A DNA stretch of 22,289 bases, from contig JAKQQP010000058.1 of NCBI GenBank assembly GCA_029564115.1, forward strand, positions 1-22,289, given 5' to 3'. Within the stretch, counting starts at the first letter, position 1, and each line of letters begins with the position of its first letter. Of this stretch, positions 16,926 through 22,289 are shown one piece after another. The translations under genes were made by a program, and so were the position numbers. This DNA is from Candidatus Rifleibacteriota bacterium. Its GTDB lineage: Bacteria > Riflebacteria > Ozemobacteria > Ozemobacterales > Ozemobacteraceae. The notes under the pieces were generated by a model. It saw only the letters and a list, made by a program, of their open reading frames with translations. It did not search any database and was not told the origin of the DNA.

Positions 16926-17594
16926 ATGAAAATATTTTTTAAAATGCGTGCCGTCAAAAGATCTCTGATTTTCACTCTGCTTATCTGCATTCTGTTCCCC
17001 TGGTCTCTTGCGGCAGAAATCTCGCAAAAAGCGCCAGCCAATTCTTTAAGCTATTTCCTGGATAATGAAAAAAACCAAACCACCGAAGCTTCTGAACCAG
17101 TGGCCATTGATATCCCCCCTCTTGGCTTTGAGGCTGCAGAACCTGCCCGGCAGGCGGCACCGACTATCGACAGAACAGCTGCTATCGAAGAAATGCGAGC
17201 CAGACTGGTCGTTGCCAATACCGAAACCAAAACTGTCGACAGCACAGCAAACGCTGTCGATACCGTTAAACCTGCCCCCGAAAAAGATGCAGGCAAAGCA
17301 ATAAACCCCACTGACAAACCTGTAAAAATCAAAAAACAGAAGAAAGCTTCCCAAGCCGCTGCCACAACAGTTGTTCAGACCAACCCCGCACCGGAAGAAA
17401 AAATTGCAGTACCGGCACCCGAAAAAACAAACTTCTCAGATACTCTCGCAAGAATGCTGCAAAATAAAGCAAACCGAATCGCAGAAGCCGAAAAACTTGG
17501 AGTGGTGCTCCCAAGTCAGGGTGGCGACATTGCAACAGTCTCACCCAGCCTGAGCAAAATGCAACAGACTCTCAGATCGATCATGTCGCGCTGA
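16926..17594 (+). CDS. Secreted Ala/Pro/Lys-rich protein of unknown function (222 aa)
   Basis: I do not recognise a family. The first 30 residues form a classical signal peptide: a basic start (MKIFFKMRAVKRS), a hydrophobic core (LIFTLLICILF) and a likely signal peptidase I site after SLAA. The mature protein is low in aromatics, rich in Ala, Pro, Lys, Thr and Val, and probably disordered in the middle (about residues 60-165). It ends in a more ordered amphipathic C-terminal segment (from about residue 170). The frame is open upstream to 16854, but ATG at 16926 is chosen because GAGGA lies five bases before it and a signal peptide follows at once. A promoter at 16857-16885 precedes it. It converges with the SLBB gene, whose stop is only eight bases away, and no terminator is seen between them. 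A periplasmic or surface role is likely. Confidence 0.8.
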   Translation: MKIFFKMRAVKRSLIFTLLICILFPWSLAAEISQKAPANSLSYFLDNEKNQTTEASEPVAIDIPPLGFEAAEPARQAAPTIDRTAAIEEMRARLVVANTETKTVDSTANAVDTVKPAPEKDAGKAINPTDKPVKIKKQKKASQAAATTVVQTNPAPEEKIAVPAPEKTNFSDTLARMLQNKANRIAEAEKLGVVLPSQGGDIATVSPSLSKMQQTLRSIMSR

Positions 17595-17602
17595 AAATTC
17601 AG

Positions 17603-18853
17603 TTAGAGATCAAATACTCTTAGGCTGTCAAAAGATTTGAGAATCAGATTGTGCCTTGGGTCATCTTTGAGTGCAGCTGTAATATTGACTTCAACCCTGG
17701 AAAACTTCAACTGACCGTCAACTATTTCACGGCGTGATAACTCAGCTGCCATTGGTCTGCCAGCTTCTTTCAGGCCACCTGCCATTGCAATTATCTTTCT
17801 TATATTGGTTTCGCCAGAAAGCATGAATTTGCCAGACTGTTTTACCATGCCTTCGACAAATACCACCGGATTTTTTTTCAGAAATTCCTGACTGAAAATA
17901 ACAACTCGGTCACCAGCCCTAAGACCGATATCATTAGTTGCAGACGCAACGATTGCTTCTGGAGAAAAACCGATCACGTCACAAACTGCTCTGCCGCTTT
18001 CGCGCAAAATTTCTGCATATTCAAGCGCCGCGCCCGCTTGCAATCTTGCTCCAGCGAGCAATTCAGATAAGCGCAAGCCATCTTTGAACGCTATTCTTCG
18101 CGCTTCGCAAAATCCCTCCAGACTAACATAACGCCGTCGATCAATAGATTTACTGATAATGACTTCATCTCCTGGCAGCAGGGCAGCTGGCGGAATTTTT
18201 TCTCCGGGTTCAAGTTCGAAAGCAAGAAAAACTCGGCGCAACCCAGAGATCTGCCTCATAATTTCAAGACGACTCCCCGAGTCGGAGGGCAAAATCCCAC
18301 CGCATAAATGCAGCGCCTTATCGAGAAACAGTTCGTCTTTTTTCAGTTCAAAAACGCCAGGGTGCTGAACCCGCCCGTTGATTGCGATGAAAGGCCCAGC
18401 CGCAGGAACATTGATCACCTCGCCGCCCTGAAATTTAAACTCGTCAGCGAACCTGCCGGCAGCGAAAAATTCATAGAGGTCGGCCACGGCAGCCACATTA
18501 CCGTTGCGCAATATTTCGACTCTGCGCAGACTGCCAGTGTCGCTCGGCCCTCCAGCCGCAAGTATGGCTTTTATGAGGTTGACCTGCCCGGATATTTCAT
18601 ATTCGCCCGGAATCATGACTTCGCCGAGAACAACGATTGAGAGCAACACTTTGTTATCATTTTTTTGATCAATACCCTTTTTGGAAAAATCCCGCAGAAG
18701 CTTTCGACCATAACCAGAAGCGGGGTTCAAGTCTAGATGAATCGATATTTCATTCCGGGCCGGAACGGTTTCAGAATACAGATTTCCAGGCAGCAAAGGC
18801 GAAGCAAAAAGGGTCGTGGCACAAACAACTCCGGCAAGAGTTCGGTGTTTCAT
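17603..18853 (-). CDS. Secreted SLBB-repeat protein, polysaccharide-export related (416 aa)
   Basis: After a signal peptide (MKHRTLAGVV..., with cleavage near residue 28) the protein is built of four SLBB-type beta-grasp repeats, at about residues 73-150, 156-232, 242-320 and 331-414. Each has a G-x-V/F-x2-P/S-G start, and later a leucine helix ending in A/C-G-G or a PGD/AGD-x-V-I motif. SLBB repeats occur in outer-membrane polysaccharide exporters of the Wza type. The Poly_export domain that normally precedes them is absent, and so is a convincing lipobox. It may therefore be a periplasmic accessory or polysaccharide-binding protein rather than a channel. An upstream in-frame ATG exists at 18871. 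The ATG at 18853 is preferred because GAGGAG sits seven bases upstream and the signal peptide begins there. No glycosyltransferase or Wzc-type gene is nearby. Confidence 0.85.
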   Translation of the reverse strand: MKHRTLAGVVCATTLFASPLLPGNLYSETVPARNEISIHLDLNPASGYGRKLLRDFSKKGIDQKNDNKVLLSIVVLGEVMIPGEYEISGQVNLIKAILAAGGPSDTGSLRRVEILRNGNVAAVADLYEFFAAGRFADEFKFQGGEVINVPAAGPFIAINGRVQHPGVFELKKDELFLDKALHLCGGILPSDSGSRLEIMRQISGLRRVFLAFELEPGEKIPPAALLPGDEVIISKSIDRRRYVSLEGFCEARRIAFKDGLRLSELLAGARLQAGAALEYAEILRESGRAVCDVIGFSPEAIVASATNDIGLRAGDRVVIFSQEFLKKNPVVFVEGMVKQSGKFMLSGETNIRKIIAMAGGLKEAGRPMAAELSRREIVDGQLKFSRVEVNITAALKDDPRHNLILKSFDSLRVFDL

Positions 18854-18882
18854 CGCGGGTCTCCTCAGCATCTCTCGGCTTT

Positions 18883-18902
18883 CCGGGGGTCATCTCCCCC
18901 GG
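18883..18902 (-). promoter_or_regulatory. GC-rich leader stem-loop of the SLBB gene
   Basis: CCGGGGG (18883-18889) pairs perfectly with CCCCCGG (18896-18902) around a 6-base loop. It lies 29 bases before the start codon at 18853, so it should fall in the 5' leader on the minus strand. No T run follows on either side, which argues against a terminator. A role in mRNA stability or translation control is possible. Confidence 0.45.
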
Positions 18903-19117
18903 ATTGTATCATTCTGACATCCTACACCATACTCAAATCTTTTTCAATAAATCTATTTATGATAATAATATCATTTAAAAGTTAAATAAATCTGTTTTAT
19001 ATACGAGTAATGCCGGCAAAGGTGGGTTCGGGCCAGAAACCGTGACAACCCGGCAGCCGCAACACAAAGGCAAAAAAACAAAGAAGCATCCGTCCGCCCT
19101 AATTCTCACTGCATACT

Positions 19118-19145
19118 TGCCTTTTTTGAACGAGAATTGTATTCT
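19118..19145 (+). promoter_or_regulatory. Candidate promoter directly abutting the rimO start
   Basis: TTGCCT (19118-19123) and TATTCT (19140-19145) are spaced by 16 bases. The -10 hexamer is the same as in the promoter at 16857-16885. Transcription would begin at about 19152, the first base of the rimO ATG, which fits the absence of a ribosome-binding site there. Confidence 0.4.
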
Positions 19146-19151
19146 GTGGTT

Positions 19152-20444
19152 ATGAAATTTCATCTCATTTCACTCGGCTGTTCCAAGAACACTGCTGATT
19201 CGGAAAAAATAGCCAACAGCTTTGCCAGTCGCGGCTGGCAGTGGGCAAAAAAACCGGATGAAGCAAATTTGCTGCTGGTCAATACCTGCGGGTTCATTAA
19301 CGACGCCAAAGAAGAATCGTTGCGCGTCATAATGGAAGCCGTAGCGGTGAAAACCGGCAATCCCGACCAGAAAACCGCCGTGTTCGGCTGTCTGGTAAGA
19401 AGATACCGCCAGGAAATCTCGGCCCAGATACCTGAAATTGACTATCTTTATGAGTTTCTCAGCGAAGATGATCTCGAAACTCTTCTCAATGCTTTTGGCA
19501 AAACCAGAACAGTAGCTGATGTCAGCAAGAGCTGGCGCTTTTTCACCCCACAGCATATCGGCATACTAAAAATAGCAGAAGGCTGCAGCAACCGCTGTTC
19601 ATACTGCGCTATACCAGGCATCCGAGGCCCTTTCTTCTCGAAAAGCGAAGAAGATATACTGGCAGACGCCAGACAACTTGTCGCGTCCGGGGCACGCGAA
19701 ATGTCTATTGTAGCCCAGGACATAACCAGATACGGCACCGACCTGAATGGTAACTGCCTCCTCCCGGAACTGGTCCGCAAAGTCGCCGCCATAAATGGCG
19801 TAAAATGGCTGCGGCTCCATTATATGCACCCGAGGGGCCTGACAACCGAGTTGATCGATGAACTTTACAACATACCGAAGGTGCTCCCCTACTTCGACAT
19901 TCCTTTTCAGCATGTTTCAGATCGCATGCTGCAACTGATGAACAGACACACCGATTCAAAACATCTGAAAAAGCTGATTCAGCATATCCGCGGCAATTTT
20001 CCCGATGCTGCAATCAGGACCACTTTCATCGTAGGATTCCCGGGTGAAAAGAAACGGGATTTTGACGAGCTGATCGGCTTCATTGAAGAATGCCCTCTCG
20101 ACCGTGTTGGCGCTTTCATGTATTCGCCAGAAGAAGGCACAGCGGCAGCCGAAATGAGTCCCATGGTTTCGAAGCGCGTCAAACAAGCACGCCTTGACCA
20201 ACTCATGACTCTTCAGCAGCTGATAATTGAAGAGCGCAACAAGAAGCTGCTCGGGCAAAAGACCGAAGTGATCATAGATGAGATCAACGATACCGGAGCG
20301 CTGGCGCGTACCAGATATGACGCTTACGAAGTGGACAATACCACTTTCATAGCAAACTGCAAAAATTTAAAGCCCGGTGATCTGGCAGAAGTCAGAATAA
20401 TTGAAGCCGATGCTTATGACTTCAAAGCGGAGCTTGTAAAATGA
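19152..20444 (+). CDS. rimO: Ribosomal protein uS12 methylthiotransferase RimO
   Basis: RimO is a radical-SAM enzyme with two [4Fe-4S] clusters that adds a methylthio group to the conserved aspartate of ribosomal protein S12. The 430 residues match the family. The N-terminal methylthiotransferase domain has its three cluster cysteines (C10 in ISLGCSKN, C46 in VNTCGF, C80). The radical-SAM motif is C145-S-N-R-C149-S-Y-C152. The C-terminal ~65 residues form the TRAM domain. I prefer ATG at 19152 over the TTG at 19137 because family members begin immediately before the ISLGC motif. No Shine-Dalgarno sequence precedes it. The stop overlaps the pgsA start (ATGA). The related family MiaB is less likely given the S-L-G-C-x-K-N start and the overall length. 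Confidence 0.95.
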   Translation: MKFHLISLGCSKNTADSEKIANSFASRGWQWAKKPDEANLLLVNTCGFINDAKEESLRVIMEAVAVKTGNPDQKTAVFGCLVRRYRQEISAQIPEIDYLYEFLSEDDLETLLNAFGKTRTVADVSKSWRFFTPQHIGILKIAEGCSNRCSYCAIPGIRGPFFSKSEEDILADARQLVASGAREMSIVAQDITRYGTDLNGNCLLPELVRKVAAINGVKWLRLHYMHPRGLTTELIDELYNIPKVLPYFDIPFQHVSDRMLQLMNRHTDSKHLKKLIQHIRGNFPDAAIRTTFIVGFPGEKKRDFDELIGFIEECPLDRVGAFMYSPEEGTAAAEMSPMVSKRVKQARLDQLMTLQQLIIEERNKKLLGQKTEVIIDEINDTGALARTRYDAYEVDNTTFIANCKNLKPGDLAEVRIIEADAYDFKAELVK

Positions 20445-21052
20445 CTCTGGCCACCAAATTGACCCTTATGCGTGTAGTTGCTATTCCGTTTTTTATGGCG
20501 GCATTCTTCTATCGCGCTCCGGGAGTCTCACTCGAAGGAGACTGGGGCAAGGTTCTGGCAACGCTTATTTTTATTGCTGCTGCCATAACAGACTATTACG
20601 ATGGTTATCTGGCAAGGCTTTATAAACAGGTTACTACTTTCGGGCGCTTCATCGACCCTATTGCCGACAAGCTTCTGGTTTCGACTGCCCTGATCGCAAT
20701 GGTTGAATACCAGCAGCTGACCCATACCGCTGCATGGGTTGCCATAATAATCATAGCCAGAGAGTTTGCCGTAACCGGCCTCAGACTCATATGTGCCGAG
20801 AGAGGCCAGGTTATCGACGCCAGTGGTGCCGGCAAACTCAAGACCACTGCCCAGCTGACGGCGATAATCACGGCTCTCTGCTTTCTCAGTATCAGAATTT
20901 TTCTTCTGACTTTCAAGCATGCCGCGTATCTTGAAATGCTGATGAAAATTTATTCTCCGGTAATTCAGGGGCTTATGCTTCTGGCAGCAATAGCGACGGT
21001 ATATTCAGGTTATGACTATTTCAAAAAGAATTGGCACTTCCTGGACGAATAG
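20441..21052 (+). CDS. pgsA: CDP-diacylglycerol--glycerol-3-phosphate 3-phosphatidyltransferase
   Basis: PgsA joins CDP-diacylglycerol and glycerol 3-phosphate to make phosphatidylglycerol phosphate in the inner membrane. The 203-residue protein has the full CDP-alcohol phosphotransferase motif: D51-x2-D54-G55-x2-A58-R59-x8-G68-x3-D72-x3-D76. These are the metal- and nucleotide-binding residues. Several hydrophobic segments surround it, as expected for a six-helix membrane enzyme. ATG at 20441 overlaps the rimO stop by four bases and has GCGGAG eight bases upstream. The next gene, pgpA, encodes the phosphatase for its product, so two consecutive pathway steps are co-transcribed. Phosphatidylglycerol phosphate synthase is the best choice within the family because of this partner and the rimO context. 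Confidence 0.93.
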   Translation: MTLATKLTLMRVVAIPFFMAAFFYRAPGVSLEGDWGKVLATLIFIAAAITDYYDGYLARLYKQVTTFGRFIDPIADKLLVSTALIAMVEYQQLTHTAAWVAIIIIAREFAVTGLRLICAERGQVIDASGAGKLKTTAQLTAIITALCFLSIRIFLLTFKHAAYLEMLMKIYSPVIQGLMLLAAIATVYSGYDYFKKNWHFLDE

Positions 21053-21515
21053 TTCAGCAAGTACAGGCTCAATCAAGCTTATAGGCTCATGTTTTGGTCT
21101 CGGTTATATAAAAAAATCACCGGGCACTTTTGGCAGCATCCCAGGAATTCTGTTGTTTCTGATGACCCGCAACATGCAGGCATGGGCTCAAATATTGCTA
21201 TTTGTACTTTTCTGCCTGGTTTCAATCGGAATAGCCGAAAAAATAGAAAAAATAGATCGCAGTAAAGACCCGGAAGAAATAGTGATCGATGAAGCCGCCG
21301 GCATGTGGTTATCTCTTTTCATGATCTGGGATGCCAGCCTGCTGACTATTCTGGTCGCCTTTATTCTGTTCAGATTTTTTGATATTTTCAAACCGTTCCC
21401 AGTCAATCTTTTTCAAACTTTCCGCGGTGGCACAGGAATTCTTGCCGACGATCTGGCAGCCGGAATGCTCGCTAACTTCATCTTAAGAGTGCTTCTTCTC
21501 AAGGGCATCATCTAG
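21012..21515 (+). CDS. pgpA: Phosphatidylglycerophosphatase A
   Basis: PgpA removes the phosphate from phosphatidylglycerol phosphate to give phosphatidylglycerol. The 167 residues contain the family motifs in order: SPGTFGS near residue 36, I-V-I-D93-E94-A-A-G-M-W, FRFFDIFKPFP, and a C-terminal GILADDLAAG. Hydrophobic segments between them fit the membrane location. The first usable start is ATG at 21012, inside the last 41 bases of pgsA in another frame, giving about 24 residues before the conserved start (IGSCFGLGYIKKSPGTFGS). No other ATG, GTG or TTG in this frame lies between, so the long overlap seems real and would couple translation to pgsA. Confidence 0.93.
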   Translation: MTISKRIGTSWTNSSASTGSIKLIGSCFGLGYIKKSPGTFGSIPGILLFLMTRNMQAWAQILLFVLFCLVSIGIAEKIEKIDRSKDPEEIVIDEAAGMWLSLFMIWDASLLTILVAFILFRFFDIFKPFPVNLFQTFRGGTGILADDLAAGMLANFILRVLLLKGII

Positions 21516-21751
21516 GCACAGCCCCCCCCCTCACCCGATGCGTGGAATGCAAAGCCCCAGTCGTTCGGATATCATGAGACCGTAAACGCTCATCAAAAGC
21601 AATAAGCTGTCGTTTTACGTTCAACCGATCGAGAAGACCACGCCAAGCCTACAACTGAGGCAATACAAAAGCTTTAGACCGCATTTAAACTACCTAAAAA
21701 CTTTTTACTCAAGCAAACCCTGCACTCTCACATGCCTCGAATTTCGGGCAT

Positions 21752-21788
21752 AAAAAAACAGCCACCCAACGAAGGGTGACTGTTTTTT
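21752..21788. terminator. Bidirectional terminator between pgpA and the C25-like gene
   Basis: CAGCCACCC (21759-21767) and GGGTGACTG (21774-21782) form a 9-base stem with a 6-base loop. On the minus strand the only irregular pair is a G-U wobble and seven T residues follow (21758-21752), so it is a strong terminator for the 21801-22289 gene. On the plus strand the same position is a C-A mismatch, but six T residues follow (21783-21788), so it may also stop the rimO-pgsA-pgpA transcript. Confidence 0.85.
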
Positions 21789-21800
21789 ATTGCTTTTTGC

Positions 21801-22289
21801 TTAGAAGCTGACGGGCAGGTCTACAACCGGAACAACGTCGGCACCGATTACAGTTACATAACCTTCAGTCATTTCTGCGGGCATGGTAACTACGGCTTCA
21901 CCGTTGTCGTTGGTGGTAGCAGTGCGAACATTTTCAACACCGTTGGTGTAAACGCTTACGCGGGCGTTGTTTACGGCTTTGCCGGCTTCATCGCGAACGT
22001 TAACGGTTACAGTTACGCCATCAGCATTGCGAACGGCTCTTGATTCAGCAGCGAGAGTGATCGGAGCTTTGAAGCGAACGTTCAGAGTGCCATCACCATA
22101 GAGGTGCCACTGTTCAAGCATCATGACGCCGGATTTCTTCGGGTCAGTGGTGTAGAGTTCGAGGCCCTTCATGATACCGTTGATGAAGATACCACCGGTG
22201 GTTTTGTATACTTCATTGGCGATATAGTTCTTGTTGAATTCAGCCTGAACATGAATCGGTGGTACCCATTCCATGTTGGTGGTAGCGCC
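21801..22289 (-). CDS. C-terminal part of a gingipain-like (peptidase C25 family) secreted protein, cut by the window edge
   Basis: The frame is open to the window edge, so the ATG at 22274 is internal and only the last 162 residues are visible. The first ~80 residues include G-I-F-I-N-G-I-M and M-L-E-Q-W-H-L-Y-G-D-G-T-L. This resembles the W-x-L-x-G-D-P-S-L element that closes the catalytic domain of C25 cysteine peptidases. An Ig-like beta-sandwich follows (V-T-V-T-V-N-V-R-D-E-A-G-K-A-V through N-D-N-G-E-A-V-V-T), as in gingipains. The catalytic Cys and His lie outside the window, so activity cannot be judged. There is no Por-type or other sorting domain at the C-terminus. A strong terminator follows the stop. 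The family call is from memory of the motifs and is moderately sure; an Ig-like secreted protein is the fallback. Confidence 0.65.
   Translation of the reverse strand, partial: GATTNMEWVPPIHVQAEFNKNYIANEVYKTTGGIFINGIMKGLELYTTDPKKSGVMMLEQWHLYGDGTLNVRFKAPITLAAESRAVRNADGVTVTVNVRDEAGKAVNNARVSVYTNGVENVRTATTNDNGEAVVTMPAEMTEGYVTVIGADVVPVVDLPVSF

Noticed and set aside
18854..18871. Upstream ATG of the SLBB protein at 18871
   Set aside because: It has no well-placed ribosome-binding site, whereas the ATG at 18853 has GAGGAG at seven bases and begins a clean signal peptide.
19137..19151. Upstream TTG start giving five extra residues on RimO
   Set aside because: RimO proteins begin right before the ISLGC motif, and no ribosome-binding site supports the TTG.
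1..22289. tRNA, rRNA, insertion sequence, integrase or prophage signals
   Set aside because: I saw no cloverleaf, rRNA core, transposase motif or flanking direct repeats.

Overview
The window looks chromosomal and comes from a bacterium with roughly 50% GC genes separated by AT-rich spacers. It holds complete housekeeping genes (efp, uppP, ftsK, rimO, pgsA, pgpA) together with lineage-specific material: two giant tetratricopeptide (TPR) proteins, a secreted SLBB protein, low-complexity envelope proteins and the end of a gingipain-like peptidase. The SLBB export-type protein and signal-peptide proteins suggest a diderm (Gram-negative-type) cell. The mix of very long TPR proteins, an EF-P with Asn in the modification loop and a C25-type peptidase makes me think of a deep-branching phylum such as Riflebacteria. 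That is a guess, because no rRNA or tRNA is present to place it.

Layout. Positions 1-45 carry the first codons of a minus-strand gene. Positions 46-975 are AT-rich with no convincing gene, but they hold a perfect 50-bp palindrome and a strong terminator. On the minus strand follow an orphan membrane-anchored low-complexity protein (976-2109) and efp (2400-2966). After an 804-bp spacer comes a tight plus-strand operon: uppP (TTG start), ftsK (2-bp gap), a 1613-residue TPR protein (ATGA overlap with ftsK) and a 1535-residue TPR protein (49-bp gap). A good sigma70-type promoter then precedes a small secreted Ala/Pro/Lys-rich protein. A four-repeat SLBB protein converges on it from the minus strand. 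The second plus-strand operon is rimO-pgsA-pgpA, with overlapping ends. A bidirectional terminator separates it from the 3' end of a minus-strand C25-peptidase-like gene that runs off the window.

How the genes fit together. uppP (recycling of the undecaprenyl carrier), ftsK (chromosome translocation at the septum) and pgsA/pgpA (phosphatidylglycerol synthesis) are all division or envelope functions. The two giant TPR proteins lack signal peptides and membrane segments, and the first is translationally coupled to ftsK. The best inference is that they are cytoplasmic scaffolds co-produced with the FtsK/UppP division-envelope machinery. They share a recognisable divergent module of about 105 residues, so they are paralogues. 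This uppP-ftsK-TPR-TPR cluster is the part of the window most likely to be undescribed biology.
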